A stretch of 64,000 bases of DNA, taken from NCBI GenBank assembly GCA_963971305.1, contig OZ020313.1, positions 54,756,203 to 54,820,202 on the forward strand. Reading direction: 5' to 3'. Under the pieces are notes generated by a model. It was not told the DNA's origin. It worked only from the letters and a program-made list of their open reading frames with translations, and ran no database searches. Both the position numbers and the translations under genes were made by a program. Of the stretch, positions 1 to 12,800 are shown piece after piece (positions within the stretch are counted from its first letter, which is position 1; each line of letters starts with the position of its first letter). The stretch comes from Arcuatula senhousia. Lineage: Eukaryota > Mollusca > Bivalvia > Mytilida > Mytilidae.

Positions 1-526
1 CAAGGAAGATGCCAGTCTTTAATATAACTGGGTATGGTGTTGAAAAATCTTGCGAGTCACTAAGGCTAATCAACGATGATGAAGCCATTTTAAATTTTGT
101 GAATTCTCAAACTTTCCTTTTAAAAAGTAAAACGTAAAGGTATACTGAAAAGATACCCCCAAAAAATCCGGAATTAATGGTGCCAATACCCTGGATTACT
201 TTATTGAGTTTATTACATTATCATTATGTATGAAAAAGGATTTATCACCCGTCGCCTAAAGACATTTATGTTGTAATCTTAAAAAAAAGCACATATTATT
301 TTTTGGTACTTTTTCTGAAAGTACGCAAGTGCGTATTTGCGTAAAGGCAGCTACGCCCCTGCCTACTGCTCATGTGCATACTTTTTCGAAAACTTCTGAA
401 AAGTTGAACAGAGAAGAATTTTATTTGACGGTTCATATTTTGGGGGTTGTGCAATTTGGCAGACTCTGTACATTTGAGAGCTTCACTTCTTTCAATATAA
501 TGACTTGGCTAGAGGTTTGAATGTTT
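1..526. other. Non-coding 5' flank or intron, no recognisable feature
   Basis: AT-rich sequence with only a 63-codon chance ORF. I see no promoter, exon or repeat that I can support. Confidence 0.5.
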
Positions 527-987
527 AGGCCCAAGACCATAGTTATTTTTTCCAAATTTTTAATGCATTTTCAATATAGCCTTATGTGAAATTAAAAAAA
601 TCGCACCATTTCTTTTTAAATGAAACTTTGGCCACATAAAGTTCATTAGCTTCCAGAACATTAGTTAAAAATTCAGAAAATCCTACCGTCTAAAAAAATT
701 TTGATTTTTTTTTTAAATTTACACCTAAGAGGGTCAGAAAAGAGGTGCTTGAAAAATGAAAAAATCACCTTTTTGCACTTAGCCGAATCACAACTTTATC
801 AATGAATTTCAAAAAAATTAAAGTTTGATAAATTTATACTATCTTTAATCTCTCATTTCACTCCAAGTTCATCCTTTAGTCATAAAAACTAACATTACAA
901 TAGCATTTACAAGAAATACTATGTTTTAATAGGGACTATATTATTGGACAACGAAAATTGAAGGGAGCTAACTGTGGTCTCGTACCT
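527..987. repeat. 461-bp dispersed repeat, copy 1
   Basis: Near-identical (a handful of substitutions) and equal in length to 2275-2735, in direct orientation. The ends form an imperfect inverted repeat: AGGCCCAAGACCATAGTTA at the left against AGGTACGAGACCACAGTTAG when the right end is reversed. This suggests an MITE-type element rather than an LTR. Copy 1 is flanked by TA on both sides if the repeat starts at GGCCC. Confidence 0.75.
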
Positions 988-2274
988 AATAGTCCTCAGA
1001 AAAGCCTCGGACAGTCAAATAAAATTATTTTCACATAGAATATTCTTTTTCCAACTGAACTGCCAAGTTTCAAAGTGATCAGACCAACAATAGTGAAATT
1101 ATTAGCACTACAAAACACTAGTTGCATATAAGAATTTTGATCGAAAATACACCAGGAAAATCCATGAGGCCTATTTGGCCAAATTTTTTTTATTTCATAA
1201 AAGTTCACAAAACTAATGGCTGAAATCAATAACATTATCCCCTCTGAGCATGGAAAACACAAGTTTCAGTGAAATATCTGCATGGTTTCAAATTTTGACC
1301 CTTTCCCATATTTGCGGATAGGAGAATTAGCCATTTTAGCCTTATTGAGGGGTACATGTATGGCCATGAGAATTTTTTAAGAAAGGAAATGAAATGTTGA
1401 GACCAAAAGGGCTTCAAAATGTTAAATACATAATAAGCTTACAAAATAAAACAAAAAAACACCATATTCATATGAAAAATATGTTATAAATAGTGTTTAG
1501 GAGTGGATAAATGGTGTAATTTCAAAATGCTTTTTCCCTACACATCACTAAAAACTAATGTTTGAGGGTAAAAACATGTAAAAAATGCAACAACTTGCAA
1601 CAATAAAGGTGTATTTAGTATAAGATGATGATGATGAACAGAATGTAACAGCAAAAAGACTAGTCATTGCACTTTAGATGAAAATTGGTTCAAGACTCAT
1701 GTGCGAAATAAGGAAAAACGGCCAAATCTACAGCAAGAAATGGGGGATATTTTCAATCCTGTGACTTTTTCTATGAAATCCAGAGACCTTTCATGTGCTA
1801 TTTTGTGTTGTTAAGCTATTTTTCAGTTTATTCTGACTGTTTTTTCTATAATATACCCTATGCAGAAAGATTACATTGATATGGCATTCATAGGTCCAAC
1901 ACAAAAAAGCTTATCTGCTGCCGCAGCCCCATTTTGCAAGTAGTAAAATAAAACATTTTCAGAAATAATTTATAAAGTCTAGTTTAAACAGTTTCCTTAC
2001 ATCATATAAGAAGATTTATAGCTGTTGTAGCCCTCTGGAAGTCATAATCTGCAAGCATTGGCCCTATAAATGTTAAAATAATACAAAACAGGCCATTACC
2101 ATTGAAAATCCCATAGACATACAAATATGGCTAAATATGGCAAATATTGAGATAAACTCATGAAATAAAGGCTGAAATTGAAAAAAACTTATTAATCTAA
2201 ACAACTTAAAACCATTAATGGCATTGCAAAAGAATTCTAAGAGGTGTAAATAGGCCATTCTTACCCCTCTAATA
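988..2274. other. Non-coding spacer between the two 461-bp repeats
   Basis: No supported ORF. Contains a short GAT microsatellite near 1627. Could be the interior of a composite element or just host sequence. Confidence 0.4.
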
Positions 2275-2735
2275 AGGCCCGAGACCATAGTTATTTTTTC
2301 CAAATTTTTAATGCATTTTCAATATAGCCTTATGTGAAATTAAAAAAATCGCACCATTTCTTTTTAAATGAAACTTTGGCCACATAAAGTTCATTAGCTT
2401 CCAGAACATTAGTTAAAAATTCAGAAAATCCTACCATCTAAAAAAATTTAGATTTTTTTTTTAAATTTACACCTAAGAGGGTCAGAAAAGAGGTGCTTGA
2501 AAAATGAAAAAATCACCTTTTTGCACTTAGCCGAATCACAACTTTATCAATGAATTTCAAAAAAATTAAAGTTTGATAGATTTATACTATCTTTAATCTC
2601 TCATTTTACTCCAAGTTCATCCTTTAGTCATAAAAACTAACATTACAATAGCATTTACAAGAAATACTATGTTTTAATAGGGACCATATTATTGGACAAC
2701 GAAAATTGAAGGGAGCTAACTGTGGTCTTGTACCT
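2275..2735. repeat. 461-bp dispersed repeat, copy 2
   Basis: Direct copy of 527-987. The interval between the copies is 1,287 bp and has no reverse transcriptase or gag-like ORF. Confidence 0.75.
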
Positions 2736-3755
2736 TTAGGTCATTTGGTAACGAGCTGGCTTGTCACCAGCACAATCAGGATTTTATCCCAAGTGGCAGT
2801 GGTGTGGACCATACTCTCTGGTAACAGATGTTAAAGGATGATTGGCAATAAGACACATTTTTGGCCCAAGATTGAAACCATGAATTTAAAACTGAGCGTA
2901 CAGATGTCTTAAGTTGCTGAAACATTGATCAAATATACATGTATAGGCTTAAAAAAACTTTTTTCCATATCAGTTTAGTTGTTTTGCCAATCAGGTAAAT
3001 CAAAAAGCTACACAATAATGACCTTATTTCATTGATTTTTGCTGATTTTACACACTTTTTTTGCTGGAAGAAGGTTGAGGCATTCAAAAAACAACTTCAT
3101 ACTTGGCAAAAATGTGTAAAATGATAATTTTTTAAGGTTTGAAGTTGTTGTTTGTATGCACCCAATGTTTTCTCAAGGCAAATATGTACTAAAACCATTC
3201 AAAATTGCAGATTTTCTCTATTTTGTCAAATAAGACCGCTAAATGTGATGTCATGATTACGTCACAATAAAGAAAATTTGCCTTATTTTGTTTGTTGTCT
3301 TTGTATTACCACATTTAAGTTGATATTTCTTATAAATATCATAGTATTTATTTACCAAATACATTTTCTTGGGCCATTTATGGGTCTTAATGCCCCTCAT
3401 TCTGTGATGTGCATGAAGCTACAAAAAAGGACCAACACGAAAAACTTTGGAATTTTAGTTTTTAAGAGCCATTCATTGAGCTATGCAGACTTGATGAGGG
3501 AAAAAGTTTCATGTCAGTTTAAATACCTGCACGCTAGAAGGTAATTATATACATGTGCATGTGTTTTGACTAAATGTAAATCATTGTCTCATTTGGTATT
3601 GACCTTTCTAAGTCAGGGTTTGATACACAGTAACTATGGTGCTCTCTGGTTACACACAAAATAATTGTAAAAATCTAATGTACAGATATTTAAATTCACA
3701 AACTTCCACTAAATGTATAATCCTATGATTGTACATGATTTTTGTACATTTTCAG
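2736..3755. other. Upstream intron of CABIN1 (end of intron before exon 1)
   Basis: AT-rich. An 88-codon ORF at 3278-3544 has no similarity that I recognise and cannot supply the Met needed in phase before 3756. Ends in a normal acceptor. Confidence 0.5.
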
Positions 3756-3839
3756 ATTAGATTTGCAGCTTTAAACTACAGCTCCAGTGAAGAGGACAGT
3801 CAAGATGCTCAAGAGAGGGCTGCTACTAAAGAGGCAGAG
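3756..3839 (+). CDS. CABIN1: CABIN1 exon 1 (first coding exon visible)
   Basis: Acceptor ttttcag, donor GAG|GTATTA; phase 0 to 0, 28 codons ([20 protein letters not shown] and onward). The human protein begins M-IRIAALNASS, so the initiator Met should be the last codon of an upstream exon, not found here. An in-frame ATG at 3735 would add seven residues by reading through the acceptor, but a stop lies just upstream and the splice model fits homology better. Confidence 0.88.
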
Positions 3840-6800
3840 GTATTACTGTGGATTCATTTATTTTCGTGGGTACCAATTTTCGTGGTTTGATGAATTCCTA
3901 AATTTGTGGTTCTGAAGCCTGCATAATATAGATTAATGTTAATTTTCCTTTTCGGGGGTCAATGGAATGCCTTCCACGAAAACCACGAAAATTAACACCC
4001 AACGAATAATAATGAAACCACAGTATATGGCAGTGTGCTGAGATTCCTTACATCCTTGGAGATGCAGAAAAAATAGAGACATTAACAAAAAATACAGAAA
4101 AAATGAAGACACCATACATGTACAAATGTATAAAAACCACACACACAACTCAGCTGCATAGATACCACCATACATGCCATATAAACTAACAGAAAAATAG
4201 ATATACATATTTAAGCAGGGGTTCAACTTTGAACCCCTGTTAAGAATTGACTGATTTTTAATGGATTGATATGTTTAAATAAGCATAAAAGTTATTTTAG
4301 AATTTTTAGCTTGGATTAACTGCTATTTCTGTATACTGTATTTTGTACTTAGTGACAGGTTTTCATGTGCAAGACATAATACTTAAAACACAGAAAGTTT
4401 TGGGTTTGAAATGTGTCTTTTCTCTTTTAATATCAGGCTAATATAAATTGGTGTTTTTATTCAGGAATCTGAGGCCTTTATGCTGTACAACAGAGCCCTA
4501 ACTTTACAGAGGCAGGGGTGTAATGAAGAAGCAGAGGAGGCATTTAGTGACCTCTTAGAACATCCATTTATAACTGAGGTAAGTAGAGGAGGAATTCAGT
4601 GACCTCTTAGAACATCCATTTATTACTGAGGTAAGTAGAGGAGGCATTCAGTGACCTCTTAGAACATCCATTTATTAATAAATAAATTTAAGAGTATTTT
4701 TAGTGTCTTTTGCGTTGTTCAGAAATTAAGACCATTTTCCAATGAACCAAAAAAACTAGAAAGAACCCGATTGGCGTAAACGGCTATTTAAATACGCCCA
4801 CTAAAAATACAATTGGTTAATGATTGATGGCAAACTACTCCCAACTGAATCTACTGTCAAACCAGTTAAACCGGTTTTCCGAATCTCAAAACAACATCTA
4901 TTACACAACTTTATCATTTGGCAAAATTTCCTCTTAACCAAAGTTCTAATAATTTTTAAAAAAATAAAGAATTATTAGTTGCATTAACTTAGATTTTTTT
5001 ACGTTAACTTTATAGAAAACAGAAGAATTTTATTGGATTTTTTATCGTGCAATCGTGTAAAGGTCAAATCCGGATTAACCAGTATACAAGCTATAGAATT
5101 TTGACTTTGCAGTTGCACGGACTCCACGTGCTTTTTGATTGATAGGTGTAATTTTATATTAATACGCTAGATTGATTAACTGATTTTAAAATATTTTTGA
5201 TTAAAATGTGATTTTAATAATTTTTTTTCGCTGGAATGTATTGTAAAATTTATTTATAAGAATTAACTGTAATAAATTTTTGGTTCATAGAACCATAAAC
5301 TGAATTTTTCATGGTGCACATTTAACATAATCCGCTTCGCGGATTATTTAATGTGCACCATGAAAAAATAAGTTTATGGTTCAATAAACCAAAAATTAAT
5401 TACAGTTAATTCTTAAATGAGGTAAGTAGAGGAGGCATTTAGTGACCTCTTAGAACATCCATATATTACTGAGGTAAGTAGAGGAGGCATTCAGTGACCT
5501 CTTAGAACATCCATTTATTACTGAGGTAAGTAGAGGAGGCATTCAGTGACCTCTTAGAACATCCATTTATTATTTAGGTAAGCAGAGGAGGCATTCAGTG
5601 ACCTATAAGAACATCCATTTATTACTGAGGTAAGTAGAGGAGGCATTCAGTGACCTCTTAGAACATCCATTTATTACTGAGGTAAGTAGAGAAGGCATTC
5701 AGTGACCTATAAGAACATCCATTTATTACTGAGGTAAGTAGAGGAGGCATTTAGTGACCTCTTAGAACATCCATTTATTACTGAGGTAAGTAGAGGAAGT
5801 GTTCATTGACCTCTTAGAACATCCATTTATTACTGAGGTAAGCAGAGGAGGCATTCAGTGACTTCTTAGAACATCCATTTATTACTGAGGTAAGTAGAGG
5901 AGGCATTCAGTGACCTATAAGAACATCCATTTATTACTGAGGTAAGCAGAGGAGACATTCAGTGACCTCTTAGAACATCCATTTATTACTGAGGTAAGTA
6001 GAGGAGGCATTCAGTGACCTCTATGAACATCCATTTATTACTGAGGTAAGTAGAGGAGGCATTCAGTGACCTCTTAGAACATCCATTTATTACTGAGGTA
6101 AGCAGAGGAGGCATTCAGTGACCTCTTAGAACATCCATTTATTACTGAGGTAAGCAGAGGAGGCATTCAGTGACCTCTTAGAACATCCATTTATTACTGA
6201 GGTATGCAGAGAAGGCATTCAGTGACCTCTTAGAACATCCATTTATTACTGAGGTAAGTAGAGGAGGCATTTAGTGACCTCTTAGAACATCCATTTATTA
6301 CTGAGGTAAGCAGAGGAGTCATTTAGTGACCTCTTAGAACATCCATTTATTACTGAGGTAAGTAGAGGAGTCATTTAGTGACCTCTTAGAACATCCATTT
6401 ATTACTGAGGTAAGTAGAGGAGGCATTCAGTGACCTCTTAGAACATCCATTTATTACTGAGGTAAGCAGAGGAGTCATTTAGTGACCTCTTAGAACATCT
6501 AGAAATTCCATTTATTACTGAGGTATGCAGAGAAGGCATTCAGTGACCTCTTAGAACATCCATTTATTACTGAGGTAAGTAGAGGAGGCATTCAGTGACC
6601 TCTTAGAACATCCATTTATTACTGAGGTAAGCAGAGAAGGCATTCAGTGACTTCTTAGAACATCCATTTATTACTGAGGTAAGTAGAGGAGGCATTCAGT
6701 GACTTCTTAGAACATCCATTTATTACTGAGGTAAGTAGAGAAGGCATTCAGTGACCTCTTAGAACATCCATTTATTACTGAGGTAAGCAGAGGAGTCATT

Positions 6801-9800
6801 TAGTGACCTCTTAGAACATCCATTTATTACTGAGGTAAGTAGAGGAGGCATTCAGTGACCTATAAGAACATCCATTTATTACTGAGGTAAGTAGAGGAGG
6901 CATTCAGTGACCTATAAGAACATCCATTTATTACTGAGGTAAGTAGAGGAGGCATTCAGTGACCTATAAGAACATCCATTTATTACTGAGGTAAGTAGAG
7001 GAGGCATTCAGTGACCTCTATGAACATCCATTTATTACTGAGGTAAGTAGAGGAGTCATTTAGTGACCTCTTAGAACATCCATTTATTACTGAGGTAAGT
7101 AGAGGAGGCATTCAGTGACCTATAAGAACATCCATTTATTACTAAGGTAAGTAGAGAAGGCATTCAGTGACCTCTTAGAACATCCATTTATTACTGAGGT
7201 AAGTAGAGAAGGCATTCAGTGACCTATAAGAACATCCATTTATTACTAAGGTAAGTAGAGGAGGCTTTCAGTGACCTCTTAGAACATCCATTTATTACTG
7301 AGGTAAGTAGAGGAGGCATTCAGTGACCTATAAGAACATCCATTTATTACTAAGGTAAGTAGAGGAGGCATTCAGTGACCTATAAGAACATCCATTTATT
7401 ACTGAGGTAAGTAGAGGAGGCATTCAGTGACCTCTATGAACATCCATTTATTACTGAGGTAAGTAGAGGAGTCATTTAGTGACCTCTTAGAACATCCATT
7501 TATTACTGAGGTAAGTAGAGGAGGCATTCAGTGACCTATAAGAACATCCATTTATTACTGAGGTAAGTAGAGGAGGCATTCAGTGACCTATAAGAACATC
7601 CATTTATTACTGAGGTAAGTAGAGGAGGCATTCAGTGACCTATAAGAACATCCATTTATTACTGAGGTAAGTAGAGGAGGCATTCAGTGACCTATAAGAA
7701 CATCCATTTATTACTGAGGTAAGTAGAGGAGGCATTCAGTGACCTATAAGAACATCCATTTATTACTGAGGTAAGTAGAGGAGGCATTCAGTGACCTATA
7801 AAAACATCCATTTATTACTGAGGTAAGTAGAGGAGGCATTCAGTGACCTATAAGAACATCCATTTATTACTGAGGTAAGTAGAGGAGGCATTCAGTGACC
7901 TATAAGAACATCCATTTATTACTGAGGTAAGTAGAGGAGGCATTCAGTGACCTATAAGAACATCCATTTATTACTGAGGTAAGTAGAGGAGGCATTCAGT
8001 GACCTATAAGAACATCCATTTATTACTGGGGTAAGTAGAGGAGACATTCAGTGACCTCTTAGAACATCCATTTATTACTGAGGTAAGTAGAGGAGGCATT
8101 CAGTGACCTCTTAGAACATCCATTTATTACTGAGGTAAGTAGAGGAGGCATTCAGTGACTTCTTAGAACATCCATTTATTACTGAGGTAAGTAGAGGAGG
8201 CATTCAGTGACCTATAAGAGCATCCATTTATTACTGAGGTAAGTAGAGGAGGCATTCAGTGACCTATAAGAGCATCCATTTATTACTGAGGTAAGTAGAG
8301 GAGGCATTCAGTGACCTATAAGAACATCCATTTATTACTGAGGTAAGTAGAGGAGGCATTCAGTGACTTCTTAGAACATCCATCTATTACTGAGGTAAGT
8401 AGAGGAGGCATTCAGTGACCTATAAGAACATCCATTTATTACTGAGGTAAGTAGAGGAGGCATTCAGTGACCTATAAGAATATCCATTTATTACTGAGGT
8501 AAGTAGAGGAGGCATTCAGTGACCTATAAGAGCATCCATTTATTACTGAGGTAAGTAGAGGAGGCATTCAGTGACCTATAAGAGCATCCATTTATTACTG
8601 AGGTAAGTAGAGGAGGCATTCAGTGACCTATAAGAGCATCCATTTATTACTGAGGTAAGTAGAGGAGGCATTCAGTGACCTATAAGAGCATCCATTTATT
8701 ACTGAGGTAAGTAGAGGAGGCATTCAGTGACCTATAAGAGCATCCATTTATTACTGAGGTAAGTAGAGGAGGCATTCAGTGACCTCTATGAACATCCATT
8801 TATTACTGAGGTAAGTAGAGGAGGCATTCAGTGACCTCTATGAACATCCATTTATTACTGGGGTAAGTAGAGGAGGCATTCAGTGACCTCTTAGAACATC
8901 CATGTATTACTGAGGTAAGTAGAGGAGGCATTCAGTGACCTCTTAGAACATCCATGTATTACTGAGGTAAGTAGAGGAGGCATTCAGTGACCTCTATGAA
9001 CATCCATTTATTACTGGGGTAAGTAGAGGAGGCATTCAGTGACCTCTTAGAACATCCATTTATTACTGAGGTAAGCAGAGGAGGCATTCAGTGACCTCTT
9101 AGAACATCCATGTATTACTGAGGTAAGTAGAGGAGGCATTCAGTGACCTCTATGAACATCCATGTATTACTGAGGTAAGTAGAGGAGGCATTCAGTGACC
9201 TCTATGAACATCCATTTATTACTGGGGTAAGTAGAGGAGGCATTCAGTGACCTCTTAGAACATCCATGTATTACTGAGGTAAGTAGAGGAGGCATTCAGT
9301 GACCTCTATGAACATCCATGTATTACTGAGGTAAGTAGAGGAGGCATTCAGTGACCTCTATGAACATCCATTTATTACTGGGGTAAGTAGAGGAGGCATT
9401 CAGTGACCTCTTAGAACATCCATTTATTACTGGGGTAAGTAGAGGAGGCATTTAGTGACCTCTTAGAACATCCATTTATTACTGAGGTAAGTAGAGGAGG
9501 CATTCAATGCCATGGAAAGAAAGGGAAATGAACTAAATATGCATGGCCTAAAATAATTTTGTGATTTATATAATTTTACTTGCTTTATTTCAGGCACTAG
9601 AAGCATTAGGAGATGAAACAGAGGGCTCCACACATCCTGCCCTACAACTGTTATATTCCATCCATAAGAATGTTGCTAACATGGCCTACAACAGGAAGGA
9701 CTATAAAGCTGCAATAACATCATACCTGGAGGTCGGTATTGTTAAAGTATATACAAGTGAAAGAAAATTTACTTATGTTAAAAAAAAACTCAAACTAGTA

Positions 9801-12800
9801 AAAATTGTGTATGTTCTGGTGCTTAGGTTTGTGTTTCCATAGCACAGACAACACATTGCAGCAATAAGAATATGAAGTTCCGTGCTGAGTGATCCATCTG
9901 TCTTCAGACAAGCATTTTCTTGATGATTTTATGTCGTATGCCACATGTTTTGAAGTGCATATTAGGGTCACTTTGGAACTATTTGTCATCTTGTGATGTC
10001 CAGCAACCTGCAGCGTCCCAAAAAATTCTGTTGCAGTTTTTATGGGCAACTATATGTCCCAGCTTCTTGATATTTGGCTATGTAGCTTCCTCCAAAATTT
10101 TCTTGTATAACTCATCTACTTCCTGTTTACTTAATATTTATAGATGCAGGAGACATACCTCTTCCATGAAAAAATGCCATTCTAATTTTAAAAGTAGCAT
10201 TCTATTTGTTTTTGAAATCATCTTTTAAAGTGTTTGATTAAATGCATATTTCTGTTTATATGAATGTTTGCATTGAGACACTGATGTTTCTGACTACTTT
10301 CAGGCTGTGAAGATTGACACAACAGAAGTAACAGTATGGTATAAAATAGGAACCATTGCTAAACAGATATACAACTTTCCCCTGGCTAGGATGGGGTTTG
10401 AAGTGGTATAAACTTTACTATATGAAATTCAGTTCACAAACTTTGTATAAGGATAGAAATATTATAGAAAAAAGAAAGTCCCAAGTCAGGTTAACCTTCA
10501 TATCTATGGAAGGAGCATGATGTCATTCTAAAAATGCATCAGGGTTCAAAAATAAACAAAAAAAGACATATCACAAGGCTGATGTCATTTTATATACATG
10601 TACATGCACTTTCAAAATACTGTTTTGTTTTGTGTGTTATGTGCATGAGTTCCACATCTTGAATTAGAATTGTATTATTCCAGGGCTTACAGTGCAATCC
10701 AAACCACTGGCCATGTTAATCCTATCTATATATTTCCAGGGTTTACAGTGCAATCCAAACCACTGGCCATGTTTAGACAGTGTGATTACATTACTGTACG
10801 CCATGAATGATTATAAGTGTAAGTTATACAGAAAACTATAGATAGTAATTATGAGATAAGTGTATGCAACACCTCCCACATAAACAAGGAGCAATATTAA
10901 AAAGACCACAATGAACCTTCAACAAGGGTAGAAGGCACTGCTCGCTGTTTTGCGATTGGCCCAAGGTCAAAATAAAATGTATGCAATTCAAATCTAGTAA
11001 TGATATAGTCAAATATAGACCCCCTTCTTAAACAAAGTACAGAAAACATCAAAATGAAAAGTATGAACAAAAGCTTTGTCATGGATTCCTGGTTTAGAAC
11101 AGGCACATACAAAACTAGTTTTTGGGCCCAACCTTCCCCCTATCAATATTCCCAGACAAAGCACAAAAATTAAGGGGATATGTTACGATAAAAACGACGT
11201 TATCGATAAAATTTACCTGTGAAACAGAAGAACGTCCATTTTCGATTTGAAACGCAACGTCAATTTTACTTGAACAGTATTAACTTTAACGCTATTGTTT
11301 ATCTTTGATGTAAATTCTTGAAAAAAGATGGTCCATGACCTATGACAAAATATATATCGTTGTTTAGAGAAAGATTTGGACTTTCTTGTGTTAGTTTTTT
11401 GTTTAAATGTAATGAAAAAAAATTGTTTTAATCAATGGAGAATAACAAAATTTTGAAAATATTGGATCTTTTCCTATTACTTCTATACAAATTTCTCGCC
11501 AAAAACGATAATTTCAAATTGATATAACTTAAAAAATTGATCCATGACCCCCTATTTCAAATGAATATTTCAATGTGTCATGGTATTACCATTATTTATG
11601 CAAATTTGTTTTGAAAAGTAAGATGGTCAACCAAAGTAATGTATCCCCTTAACACCCTAATACTAGCTGTTACTGACAGCTAGCTGAGAATCATTCATCA
11701 ACTGATGTAAAAGAATCTCAAACATAATGATGTTTTGGCAGAAATATTGATAGCTTGATAGTAACTTTAAAACGTTAAATTTTCACTTTGTATCCACTGT
11801 ATTATTTATAAGCACCACAGCGATCAAGTATGTCGGTTCTGTATGGTGATACAACTCTTAATCATTCATTGTTTTGACGTGGGGTGTCGGATTTAGAACT
11901 GATGTATTTGATTCTTTTACATCAATCGATAAATGTTTCTTAGCTAGTTGTCAGTAACTTCGAGTGTTCTCAAGAGAGTTCCTCCTTGTCTTGTTGTTTT
12001 CTTACAGTATTTTGTCTTAGGTTCTCTCTTGTTGAATTGAACTTTTGTCGATTGAGTTTTACAGTGTGTTTTATATGTAGCTTTGTGCAAGCTTATCAAT
12101 AGGGGGAAGGTTGGATCCAAAAAACTAGTTTAACCCCGTCACATTTTATATGTGCCTGTCCTAAGCCAGGAAACTTTGCCAAAGCCTTTGTTTGTCCTTG
12201 TCATTCTATGTTAACTGTTTTATGTCAAGAATTGAGTCTTTCGTTGATGATTTAGGGATTGGTTTTGATACTTTTGTATTGTATTATAAGTCTTGGGCCA
12301 ATGCAAGACGGTAAGCAGTGACCTATGGTCATGTTGAAGACTGCTTGCTGTTTTCCGTTGTGATTTTTTGAATTGCTGTTTGTTTATGTTTGTTGTGTCG
12401 CGTACACTTATTCCACATCTCAATATCGTATATTTAAATCTGACTTACTATTTCATCAGCTCTTATATTGGTATTTAATAAAAGATGCTTACAAAATGAC
12501 TCAAATTAAGTTTTAATAGAAAGAACTAAAATGAACCCTCTTAAAAAGAAAATTGAAAATTGAAGATGATATATTTGATAAGTGTATGTGACACAACTGA
12601 CATTAATCAGTAGTAATTTAAATACACATGCTCAATAAAGCTGTTAAGCAATTCACTGTTAAATGGACTTTATTAAAAACTTAAAGCTTAAAGTTAAAAT
12701 GTAGAAGATAATGAGATGTGGAATAAGTGTACACAACACAACCTACAATATAAACGACAATTAAAAAAATCCACAATAGACTTCAATGTGACCAGTTGTC

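Noticed and set aside
527..2735. LTR retrotransposon
   Set aside because: No TG...CA ends, primer-binding site, gag or pol; the ends form inverted repeats.
3278..3544. 88-codon ORF as the first CABIN1 exon
   Set aside because: Its frame ends in a stop right after a possible GT and its residues do not match CABIN1; it cannot give M in phase before exon 1.
5418..9506. Regular 52-bp repeats as a CRISPR array
   Set aside because: Units are head-to-tail with no variable spacers, and they derive from the neighbouring exon in a eukaryotic gene.
9795..10228. Overlapping ORFs on both strands in intron 3
   Set aside because: No domain or homology recognised, no splice support, and both are interrupted in adjacent sequence.
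12220..12423. Minus-strand ORF of 67 codons
   Set aside because: It is the antisense of the retroelement 3' tail.
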